Source: Phycisphaeraceae bacterium
GTDB lineage: Bacteria > Planctomycetota > Phycisphaerae > Phycisphaerales > UBA1924
Direction of reading: 5' to 3'
DNA length: 64,000 bases
NCBI GenBank assembly: GCA_019636625.1
Contig: JAHBXE010000004.1
Span: 62,001 to 126,000, forward strand
Below the pieces are notes generated by a model that saw nothing but the letters and a program-made list of their open reading frames with translations, ran no database searches and was not told the DNA's origin. Shown here in pieces: positions 1 through 7,105 of the stretch. The position numbers and the translations under genes were made by a program. The first letter of the stretch is position 1. Each line of letters begins with the position of its first letter.

Positions 1-2
1 CG

Positions 3-719
3 ATGGCGAACGTGCTTGTGGTGGGCCCGCACCCGGACGACCAGGAACTGGGCATGGGCGGGACGATCGCGCTGCTGGCTTCGCAGGGGCACCGGGTGCT
101 GCTGCTGGACATGACCAACGGGGAACCGACGCCGCACGGGTCGCCGGAGGTCCGTGCGCGGGAAGCGGCGGCGGCGGCCCGGGCGCTCTCGACGCCGGGG
201 AACGAGGTCCGGCGGGTGTCGCTCGGGCTGCGGAACCGGTACGTGGAACATTCGATGGAGGCGAGGCACCGGGTGGCGGGGGTGATCCGTGCGCACCGGG
301 CGGACATCGTGTTCGTGCCGCACCCGGAGGATGCGCACCCGGACCACCGGGCGGTGACGCGGATCGTGGAGGATGCGCGGTTTGACGCGAAACTGACGGG
401 GGTGGAGATGCCGGCGCCGGAGGGGCTGGAGGTGGGGCCGCCGGTGTACCCGAAGTGGCTGTTCCACTACTTCGCGACGCACCTGCGGTCGGTGCCGGCG
501 CCATCCTTTTTTGTGGATGTCTCGGCGTTCCTGGAGCACAAGATGCGGTCGATCCTGGCGTACGAATCGCAGTTCGTCGCCAACCCGAAGAACCGGCACG
601 TGCCGGAGTGGGTCCGGGCCCAGGGCGTGTACTTCGGGTCGCGGGCGGGCGTGGGCGCGGCGGAGGCGTTCTCGACGCCGGAGCCGCTGGCGCTGCGGTC
701 GCTGGAAGGGCTGGCGTGA
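3..719 (+). CDS. PIG-L (LmbE-type) deacetylase family protein
   Basis: A 238-residue zinc-dependent N-acetylglucosaminyl deacetylase-like protein. The N-terminal PHPDDQELGMGG (about residues 9-20) is the family AHPDDE metal-binding and catalytic motif, and PHPEDAHPDHRAV (about residues 107-119) supplies the HPDH motif. Family members de-acetylate GlcNAc-type conjugates, and length and motifs are close to the BshB1 enzymes of bacillithiol biosynthesis, but the substrate cannot be read from sequence. The ATG is the third base of the window, so its ribosome binding site and promoter lie outside. It is followed 46 bp later by miaA on the same strand. Confidence 0.88.
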   Translation: MANVLVVGPHPDDQELGMGGTIALLASQGHRVLLLDMTNGEPTPHGSPEVRAREAAAAARALSTPGNEVRRVSLGLRNRYVEHSMEARHRVAGVIRAHRADIVFVPHPEDAHPDHRAVTRIVEDARFDAKLTGVEMPAPEGLEVGPPVYPKWLFHYFATHLRSVPAPSFFVDVSAFLEHKMRSILAYESQFVANPKNRHVPEWVRAQGVYFGSRAGVGAAEAFSTPEPLALRSLEGLA

Positions 720-754
720 GGGCGCGTGAGGGGGCGCCGGAGAACGCCGGGCCC

Positions 755-760
755 TACACT
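755..760 (+). promoter_or_regulatory. Putative -10 box (TACACT) of a near-leaderless miaA transcript
   Basis: TACACT ends 5 nt before the GTG start of miaA and no Shine-Dalgarno sequence is present. If it is used, transcription would begin at or next to the start codon. The same arrangement recurs before other genes in this window. This is inferred from sequence only. Confidence 0.35.
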
Positions 761-765
761 GCGCG

Positions 766-1683
766 GTGTCGCGGTTTCCTGTGATTGTCGGGCCCACGGC
801 GGGCGGCAAGTCGGACCTTGCCGTGGAGGTGGCGCTCGGCCTGATCGGGAGCGGGCGGGCGACGGAGATCGTGACGGCCGATGCCTTCCAGATCTACCGT
901 GGCATGGACATCGGCACGGCCAAGCCGACGCCCGAGGAGCGGCGGGGCGTTGTGCACCACCTGCTCGATTGTGTGGACCCGGGCGAGAGTTTCACGGTGT
1001 CGGACTGGCTGGGCGAGGCCAACCGGATCATCGGGGCGCTCAAGGCCCGGGGCGCGGTTCCCATCGTGGTCGGCGGGACGCACCTGTACATCAAGGCGAT
1101 GCTGGACGGGCTGTTTGAAGGGCCGGAGCCGGACCCCGCCCTCCGCGAGGAGCTGCGGACGCTGTCCCCCGCGGCGCGCCGGGCGGAGTTGGAGCGAGTG
1201 GACCCGGCGGCGGCGGCGAGGATTCATCCCAACGATGAGCGTCGGACGCTGCGGGCGCTGGAGGTCTTCCGGCAGACGGGGCGCCCCATCAGCGAGCACC
1301 AGTCGCAGTGGGACCGCACGCCGCGGCAGGATTGCGTGCTCGTCGGGCTGGACTGGTCGAGCGAACAGCTCAACCCGCGCATCAATGCGCGGGTGAAGGC
1401 GATGATGGAGCGAGGGCTGCTGGAGGAGGTCCGGTCGCTGCGGCCGCGCCTGACGGGCCAGGCGCGCGAGGCGCTGGGGTACAAGCAGTTGCTGGCGTTC
1501 CTGGAGGGCGGCGGCACGCTGGAGGAAGCGGTGGAGGAGATCAAGATCGAGACGCGGCGGTTTGCGAAGAACCAGCGGACGTGGCTGCGGCGGTTGCGGT
1601 CGACGCCGGGGTCGGTGTGGATCGATGCCGCGACGACGCCGCGGGAGCGGTGGGCGGGGATTGTGTTGCGGGCGATGGCGTGA
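766..1683 (+). CDS. miaA: tRNA dimethylallyltransferase MiaA
   Basis: A 305-residue enzyme that transfers the dimethylallyl group of DMAPP to N6 of A37 in tRNAs reading UNN codons. The P-loop GPTAGGKS is at residues 9-16. The diagnostic DAFQIYRGMDIGTAKP lies at 39-54, corresponding to the family D..Q.Y..(M/L)DIGTAKP segment, and an HHLLD block follows. The C-terminal part contains EALGYKQLLAFLEG and TRRFAKNQRTWLRR, both typical of MiaA. The start is GTG with no ribosome binding site and a TACACT box just upstream. Length matches the family. Confidence 0.96.
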   Translation: MSRFPVIVGPTAGGKSDLAVEVALGLIGSGRATEIVTADAFQIYRGMDIGTAKPTPEERRGVVHHLLDCVDPGESFTVSDWLGEANRIIGALKARGAVPIVVGGTHLYIKAMLDGLFEGPEPDPALREELRTLSPAARRAELERVDPAAAARIHPNDERRTLRALEVFRQTGRPISEHQSQWDRTPRQDCVLVGLDWSSEQLNPRINARVKAMMERGLLEEVRSLRPRLTGQAREALGYKQLLAFLEGGGTLEEAVEEIKIETRRFAKNQRTWLRRLRSTPGSVWIDAATTPRERWAGIVLRAMA

Positions 1684-1692
1684 GGCGTTGAG

Positions 1693-2691
1693 CTACGGGA
1701 TGAAGGAGTTGTTCTGGCGGAGGGGCGAGGTGGCGGGGCCGAGGTAGTACCACCAGCTTGAGGAGGGGGCGCGCATGACGGACTTGGTGGGGGCGTACCA
1801 GGAGGGGTCGGCGCTCTGGGTGTTGTCCAGCGCTTCGACGTGGCCGTCGAACATGGCGGCGCTCATGCGTTCGGCGTGGCGGAGGGAGATGGCCTTGAGG
1901 ATGGGGTTGGGTTTGTAGCCTCGGTTGGCGTCGCGGAGGTAGTTCTCGCCGGAGCCCATCCAGGCGCTGCCGCGGGAGAGGAAGTTGCCCTGGGGCGTTC
2001 CGGCGAGGCCGGCGCCGTTGGTGACGGTGGAGTAGTCGAAGCCGTTGATGGCGGGGAACCAGTACCGCGCACCTTCGAAGACCATGATTTTCTTGGAGGG
2101 GAGGGTGCCGACGAGATCGATGCGAGGGCGGTAGCCGCGGGGCAGGGTGATGGGCTCGCCGGCGGGGAGGGTTTCGTAGGTCAGGCCGAGGCCCGCGGTG
2201 GTGCCGGTTGGATAGAGCTGGAAGTACGCGGGGGTCATGTAGCTGAGCGTGAGGGGCTGCTCGCCCTGGGATTCGATGGGCAGGGGGTTGCCGGAGAATC
2301 GCTGGGTGTAGCGGACGCGGTTGCTGGGGCAGCGGAGGCGCGTCTGGCAGATTTCCTGGAACTTCTCGAGCTGGCGCTCGGGGAAGTTCATGGAATCACC
2401 CAGCAATGGGGAGACGAAGTCCCAGTCCTGGCAGGGGGTGCTCTTGCCCTCGACGTACGGGCGGTTCTGCTGGAGGGCGAAGCCGGAGGTGTTGGGCCCG
2501 ACCAGGGCGCCGCGGTTGTCGGCTTCGTAGACGGCCATGGCGACGACGACGCCCCGCGCGTGGGCCTGGCAGACGACGCCGCGCCCGGCCTCCCTCGCGC
2601 CGGAAAGGGCGGGGAGCAACAGGCCGATCAGCAGCGCGATGATCGCGATGACGACGAGCAACTCGATGAGGGTGAACCCTGGGCGCTTCAT
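1693..2691 (-). CDS. Type II secretion/type IV pilus-like pseudopilin with H-X9-DG motif
   Basis: A 332-residue prepilin-like protein. It begins MKRPGFTLIELLVV, the class III signal with cleavage after Gly5 and Glu at mature position 5, followed by a hydrophobic helix (about 7-27). The C-terminal part holds the H-X9-DG pattern (His about 272, Asp-Gly about 282-283) typical of the very numerous planctomycete pseudopilins. I chose the ATG at 2691 because an AGGGGGAG ribosome binding site precedes it and the methylation motif sits directly after it; an in-frame upstream ATG would bury the signal. Such proteins are processed by a PilD-type peptidase, and their substrates are unknown. It is a single gene convergent with miaA. 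Confidence 0.88.
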   Translation of the reverse strand: MKRPGFTLIELLVVIAIIALLIGLLLPALSGAREAGRGVVCQAHARGVVVAMAVYEADNRGALVGPNTSGFALQQNRPYVEGKSTPCQDWDFVSPLLGDSMNFPERQLEKFQEICQTRLRCPSNRVRYTQRFSGNPLPIESQGEQPLTLSYMTPAYFQLYPTGTTAGLGLTYETLPAGEPITLPRGYRPRIDLVGTLPSKKIMVFEGARYWFPAINGFDYSTVTNGAGLAGTPQGNFLSRGSAWMGSGENYLRDANRGYKPNPILKAISLRHAERMSAAMFDGHVEALDNTQSADPSWYAPTKSVMRAPSSSWWYYLGPATSPLRQNNSFIP

Positions 2692-2929
2692 GCAACTCCC
2701 CCTGTGTGGGACGGGGAAGCGTACGCGGGGCCGGAACGGGTGCGAAACGGGCGCGACGTGAAGAGTGCGCATAGGACGGGCGCGCCACGTTTTGCGCGGG
2801 ATTCACGCGGGGCTATCGGAACGTCAACGGGCGTCGGGTAAGTTCGCCAGCGGGCGAGCGGTGCGCCGGCTCGGTGGCCGGCGGCCGTCGCCCGGGCACA
2901 CGGCCGGGATCGGCCAGAGGGAGTGAATC

Positions 2930-3823
2930 ATGAATCGCATCATCGCGGTGGTGGCCGCGGCGGGGTTGGCGTCGGGCGTGATGGGTCAGGTCACGGCCAG
3001 CAGTGTGGCGGTGCTGACGGGGACGATCCAACCCGGGGGCCCGCGCCAGGGCGTGAACGGGGATCGGTTCTTCAACATCGAGGGGTTGAACAACGGCGCG
3101 TTCTCCTCGTACGGGGTGGCGCGGTGGGACCTGACACAAGTACGTGCTGACTTTGACGCCGCGTTTCGCGCGGGGCAGTGGCAGATCGCGGCGGTCGAAC
3201 TGGAGTTGACGCAGGACAACGCGGCGTTCAGCCTTTCCGGCCCGGTGGCGGTGTACTACACACCGGACGATGTGACGGACATTAAGACAACGGCGAGCCC
3301 GCTGTTCTACCCGCTCTTCGATCCGCTGACGTTCGCGTCGGACCTGCCGCTGGGCAACGGGGGGAACCCGGTCCTGTCGTACACGTTCACGCTGGGCGTG
3401 ACGGGCGACCTGGACCGGTACACGCAGGCGGGCGGGTCGCACGCGGGAGGGCCGGTGAACCCGGCGGAGGCGCTGGCCCTGGCGCCGGACCTGGTGCAGG
3501 ACATCCGGACGGACAACTTCCTGACGCTGGTGTTCAACGACGGCGACCCCGCGACCGCGGCGACGTACCGCGGGCAGGAGTCGTTCTCCGGGCGTGTCGG
3601 ACCGAACCTGTTCATCACCGCGGTGGGCACGGGCGGGTGTTATGCCAACTGCGATCAGTCCACGGGCTCGCCGCTGCTGACGGCCAATGACTTCCAGTGC
3701 TTCCTCAACACGTACGCCGCGGGCGCTTCGTACGCGAACTGCGACGGATCGACGGGGAGCCCGGCGCTGACGGCCAATGACTTTCAGTGTTTCCTGAACA
3801 AGTACGCCGCCGGGTGCTCCTGA
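2930..3823 (+). CDS. Exported protein with two C-terminal GC-type dockerin repeats
   Basis: A 297-residue secreted protein. A signal peptide (about residues 1-20, ending SGVMGQ) follows a GAGGGAG-like ribosome binding site. The body, about residues 21-235, is a beta-rich region of unknown function. The last 60 residues are two near-identical modules, each Cys/Ala-Asn-Cys-Asp, then Ser-Thr-Gly-Ser-Pro, then LTANDFQCFLN.YAAG. The Asp/Asn spacing recalls dockerin calcium loops, and the arrangement is a recognised C-terminal module of Phycisphaerae exported proteins. The partner or sorting machinery is unknown. The next gene is a second protein with the same tail, so this looks like a small family cluster. 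Confidence 0.85.
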   Translation: MNRIIAVVAAAGLASGVMGQVTASSVAVLTGTIQPGGPRQGVNGDRFFNIEGLNNGAFSSYGVARWDLTQVRADFDAAFRAGQWQIAAVELELTQDNAAFSLSGPVAVYYTPDDVTDIKTTASPLFYPLFDPLTFASDLPLGNGGNPVLSYTFTLGVTGDLDRYTQAGGSHAGGPVNPAEALALAPDLVQDIRTDNFLTLVFNDGDPATAATYRGQESFSGRVGPNLFITAVGTGGCYANCDQSTGSPLLTANDFQCFLNTYAAGASYANCDGSTGSPALTANDFQCFLNKYAAGCS

Positions 3824-3856
3824 CCCCGATTCACGCCCGGTTCCGCCAGATCGGGC

Positions 3857-3884
3857 TTGGATTGTCGGCACCCGCTGGTACACT
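3857..3884 (+). promoter_or_regulatory. Putative sigma-70-type promoter for the 3924 gene
   Basis: TTGGAT (3857-3862) and TACACT (3879-3884) are separated by 16 bp and lie about 40 bp before the ATG at 3924. The match to -35/-10 is reasonable for this GC-rich background. No transcript evidence is available. Confidence 0.45.
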
Positions 3885-3923
3885 GCCTTCATCCCGCCGA
3901 CCGGCGGGATGGAGGTTTTGGTT

Positions 3924-4622
3924 ATGAGACTGGGCTTTGTCGTGGCCGCGGTGTGCGCTTCACCGGTGCTGGCGCAGCCGTCGGTGTCGATCGACCTGAC
4001 GGGGTTGCAGTTCCGGCACCAGACGAACCAGACGCGGTCGAGCGCGCCGAACACGATCAGCCCGGCGTACCGGTACACGTACGCGATCACGGGGAACGTG
4101 CGTGGTGTGGGCGGGGCGCTGGGGCTCCTGTACCCGACGGCGACGCCGATCGCGACGGTGCTGGAGAACCTGGCGCCGGGGTCGTCGCAGAACCTGTCGG
4201 GGACGTTCGACAACTGCTCGGGCACGCACCCGATCACGCCGCCGCCGACCACCACCTCCGGCACGACCGTGATCTCGGGGATCAACGTGGACTACGCGTT
4301 CACGCTGACGACGAGCATCGATGCGGCGAACATCGCCTCGTTCAGCGTGACGAACGTGACGCTGTCGCCGGCGCTGCTGGTGGGGTACCTGCAGTTCACG
4401 AGCGGGACGTGCGTGATCCAGCGGGTGGAGTTCTGCCCGGCCAACTGCGACGGGAGCACGGGGGCGCCGGTGCTGACGGCCAACGACTTCCAGTGCTTTC
4501 TCAACAAGTTTGCGGCGGGGGACCCGAGCGCGAACTGCGATTGCAGCTCCGGGACGCCGGTGCTGACGGCCAATGACTTCCAGTGCTTTCTCAACAAGTT
4601 CGCGGCGGGGTGCGGGCGGTAG
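3924..4622 (+). CDS. Exported protein with two C-terminal GC-type dockerin repeats
   Basis: A 232-residue protein. I chose the ATG at 3924 because GGAGG (3911-3915) sits 8 bp ahead of it; the ATG at 3909 would place the ribosome binding site inside the gene. The signal peptide MRLGFVVAAVCASPVLAQ is followed by about 150 residues of Thr/Ser/Asn-rich beta-type sequence without recognisable domains. Two modules of the ANCD..S..PVLTANDFQCFLNKFAAG type close the protein. The tail is closely similar to that of the preceding gene, while the bodies differ, consistent with a shuffled anchoring or sorting module. Confidence 0.83.
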   Translation: MRLGFVVAAVCASPVLAQPSVSIDLTGLQFRHQTNQTRSSAPNTISPAYRYTYAITGNVRGVGGALGLLYPTATPIATVLENLAPGSSQNLSGTFDNCSGTHPITPPPTTTSGTTVISGINVDYAFTLTTSIDAANIASFSVTNVTLSPALLVGYLQFTSGTCVIQRVEFCPANCDGSTGAPVLTANDFQCFLNKFAAGDPSANCDCSSGTPVLTANDFQCFLNKFAAGCGR

Positions 4623-4639
4623 GGCTCGCCGCGCGGGCG

Positions 4640-4906
4640 TTACTTCTTGACCTTGTAGTAGTCCAGGTTGATCTGGATGTACTTGTTCCACTCGGCCGGG
4701 AGGTCTTCCTGCGGGAAGATGGCCTTGACGGGGCACTCATCGACGCAGAGGCCGCAGTCGATGCAGGTATCGGGGTCGATGTAGAGCTGCTCGGCGGTCT
4801 CGAAGTCGGGCTCGTTCTTGGTGGGATGGATGCAATCGACGGGGCAGACGTCGACGCAGGAGACATCCTTGGTACCGATGCAGGGTTCGGCGATGATGTG
4901 GGGCAT
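4640..4906 (-). CDS. fdxA: FdxA-like 7Fe/8Fe ferredoxin
   Basis: An 88-residue bacterial-type ferredoxin. Cysteines fall at 9, 17, 21 and 25 and at 48, 51, 54 and 58; the second set is a classic C-x2-C-x2-C-x3-CP cluster site. The first set (C-x7-C-x3-C-x3-C) is the spacing of 7Fe ferredoxins that carry one [3Fe-4S] and one [4Fe-4S] centre. The acidic C-terminus with an EWN..Y segment fits FdxA. The start at 4906 is chosen because PHIIAEPC directly follows, as in homologues; an upstream ATG would add 22 atypical residues. It is a low-potential electron carrier, and its redox partner is not indicated by the neighbourhood. Confidence 0.9.
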   Translation of the reverse strand: MPHIIAEPCIGTKDVSCVDVCPVDCIHPTKNEPDFETAEQLYIDPDTCIDCGLCVDECPVKAIFPQEDLPAEWNKYIQINLDYYKVKK

Positions 4907-5043
4907 ATCGCGGGGTCTCTCGGGAAAGTGGGCGGGATGGTATGCGGGGTTGCGGGAGAGGGCCGAGCGCAAGGCGCGCAGGGAGGGGGCGCCCGCGGAC
5001 AGGCCAATCGGGGGAAGGCCCGAAAAGGGAACCGGCGGAGTGG

Positions 5044-6702
5044 TTACGGACAGCCCGCGGCGAAGGCGTTGAGGAAGCAGGCGAAGTCGTTGGCGGTGAG
5101 GATGGGGGTGGTCGTGGAGCCGTCGCAGTTGGCCCGGGGGTCGGCGGAGGCGAAGCGGTTGATGAAGCAGAGCAAGTCGTTCGCCGTGAGGAAGGGAGGC
5201 AGGAAGGAAGCGTCGCAGTTGGCGTAACAGGGGTCGGGGATGTCGGCCCGCAGGATGACTTCGTCGAGGGAAGGGAGCGTGATGGCCGCGAAGATCAGGC
5301 GGCCGGAATCGCTGAAGAGGGTGGGGCGGCCGTCCTGACCGCCGGACCAGTAGGGTGAACCGACCAGGAAGGCGGCGATGGTGTCGGTGGATCCGGGGAG
5401 TGTGTCGCCGGTCTTGACGACCAGGACGGGATCGCGCCCGCGATCGGCGATGAAGATGCCGCGGGCCGGGGACTGCGCGACGTGGATGAAGGTGGCGGTG
5501 AAGGCGACCTGGCCACGGGCGTTGATGGCGAAGTTGGGGTCGAGGCCGGTGAAGTGGCTGCCGGGCGGGAGCGTGGGGATGGGGGCGCCGGAGCGGGCGA
5601 TGAGGCGGAGGCTGCCGGGGATGCCGGCCCAGAGACCGACATCATCGACCGAGCGGGCGCAGATGCCCGAGAGGAAGGCGACTTCGCCAACTTCGTTGAG
5701 GTCGAAGAGGTCCGGGGGGCCGTTGCCGCCGAAGGAGCAGAACGTTCCCTCGGTTCCCGGTGCAGGCTCGCCGGTGATGGCGACGGGCAGGAGCGAGCCG
5801 CCGGAGAAGAGCCAGAGGCCACGGGCCAGGCCCGCACCTTCAGGAAGCTCCAGGAGCCCGTCGATCGCGACCTGTCCTGAGGTGTTGATGGATGTCGAGA
5901 AACCGAGATGGACCAGGCGGCCGGGGTGAGCCGGGCTGGGGACCGGCGTGGAGGAGAGCAGGGAAAGACCGGATGGGCGGGAGGCCCAGATTCCCGCCGC
6001 GGCGTCGGACGTCATGGCGCGGAAGGCGATGTGACCAGTCCGGCTGAGGGCGAGCGAGTTGGCGGTGAAGCCCGCGAATGTGTGCCCCGGGAGACCGGGG
6101 GCGGGCTCGCCGGCCGTGGCGACACGCGACGGCCGCTCGGGCGGGCCGGCCCAGAGGGAGGGCGTGGCTCCGGATGGGGTGGATGCGGTGACGACCCAGG
6201 CTGCGGATTCGGTGTGGTTGCGGGTGGCCGCGAGCTGGGTGACGGTGGTGTTCTGAACGCCGAAGAGAGGCTGGCCGACGGTGGCGATGGATTGCGGCGC
6301 GGCGGTGGCGAAGAAGCGGAGGTGAGCGGTCGTGAGTTGGGCGCAGGAGCCGTTGGCGTCGGAGACGGTAGCCAAGACGCTGGCGCCGCCGGCGATGGCC
6401 TGCGCGCTGATGAACTGGCAGATCACTTGCCCGGGAAGTCCGCCGGGGGCGGGGTCGCCGGCCCGGGCCAGAAGGCGTGGGCCGGAGGGGTCAATCATGA
6501 CAAGGGCGCGGGTGGAGGTGCCGGCCAGTTGGCACAGAAAAGTCACGGTGCCCGATTCATGAACGCTGCGGTCGGAGAAGGGGGCCCACAGGAGCGTGCC
6601 GGGGGGAAGGGTGGGGTAGACGGTGTTGGTGCGGGCGATGATGGTTGGCTGGGCATGGGCGGACACCGCAGCGCCGGCGACGATAAGGAGCAGTGCTTTC
6701 AT
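5044..6702 (-). CDS. Large exported protein with two GC-type dockerin repeats
   Basis: A 552-residue secreted protein. The signal peptide MKALLLIVAGAAVSAHAQ directly follows the chosen ATG at 6702; a GGGG stretch upstream may serve as ribosome binding site. About 470 residues follow with recurring blocks such as ARAGDPAPG and TAGEPAPG and repeated G-x-(I/V)-A-F-x-A segments (GHIAFRAM, GQVAFTAT, GEVAFLSG), suggesting an all-beta repeat (propeller-like) fold. The end carries two dockerin-like modules (YANCDASFLPPFLTANDLLCFINRFAS and the copy ending FLNAFAAGCP). The function is unknown; it is probably cell-surface or extracellular. Confidence 0.84.
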   Translation of the reverse strand: MKALLLIVAGAAVSAHAQPTIIARTNTVYPTLPPGTLLWAPFSDRSVHESGTVTFLCQLAGTSTRALVMIDPSGPRLLARAGDPAPGGLPGQVICQFISAQAIAGGASVLATVSDANGSCAQLTTAHLRFFATAAPQSIATVGQPLFGVQNTTVTQLAATRNHTESAAWVVTASTPSGATPSLWAGPPERPSRVATAGEPAPGLPGHTFAGFTANSLALSRTGHIAFRAMTSDAAAGIWASRPSGLSLLSSTPVPSPAHPGRLVHLGFSTSINTSGQVAIDGLLELPEGAGLARGLWLFSGGSLLPVAITGEPAPGTEGTFCSFGGNGPPDLFDLNEVGEVAFLSGICARSVDDVGLWAGIPGSLRLIARSGAPIPTLPPGSHFTGLDPNFAINARGQVAFTATFIHVAQSPARGIFIADRGRDPVLVVKTGDTLPGSTDTIAAFLVGSPYWSGGQDGRPTLFSDSGRLIFAAITLPSLDEVILRADIPDPCYANCDASFLPPFLTANDLLCFINRFASADPRANCDGSTTTPILTANDFACFLNAFAAGCP

Positions 6703-7105
6703 GGGAACCCCAGAGAAGTGGACGAGGGAGGATACGTTCAAGGGGAGTGTGAAGTTCCGAGAAGGCGGGAACTTCCTTGCGCGGGAAGGCGGTTCGGGAT
6801 GTGGAAGGGCCCCCCACTCCCCGCCGCACGGATCCGTGGTTCGAGGGGATTCGGGCACCCCTTCAGGGTGCGGACAACAGGGGTCTTTGTACCGGGGGTG
6901 CCGCTTCGCGGCGACCCCCGGCTACGCACGGTCGAGGCCTTCGGCCTGAAAGGCGAGGCAGATCGGCTGGAGAATCAAGATCTTTGACTTGAAGAGGCGG
7001 GGCGGATTGTCTGGAGAATCAGGACCTTCGGGCTGAATGAGAGAGGCCGATGTCCGGTGGGATCCGGGCCGTTGGCCTGAAGGGTCGAGGCCGTGGGAGG
7101 CAGCT
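6703..7105. repeat. Intergenic repeat region: REP-like hairpin plus four degenerate 44-bp tandem units
   Basis: This 403-bp gap holds no convincing gene. A hairpin at 6855-6871 (GCACCC/GGGTGC) and a longer one at 6892-6921 (arms CCGGGGGTGCCGC and GCGGCGACCCCCGG, TTC loop, one bulged base) resemble planctomycete palindromic repeats. They are followed by four units spaced 42-45 bp apart whose cores start at 6935, 6977, 7021 and 7066 (for example AGGCCTTCGGCCTGAA). Units two and three also share CTGGAGAATC at 6967-6976 and 7011-7020. It lies between the upstream end of a dockerin-protein gene and the 3' end of metG. Confidence 0.7.
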
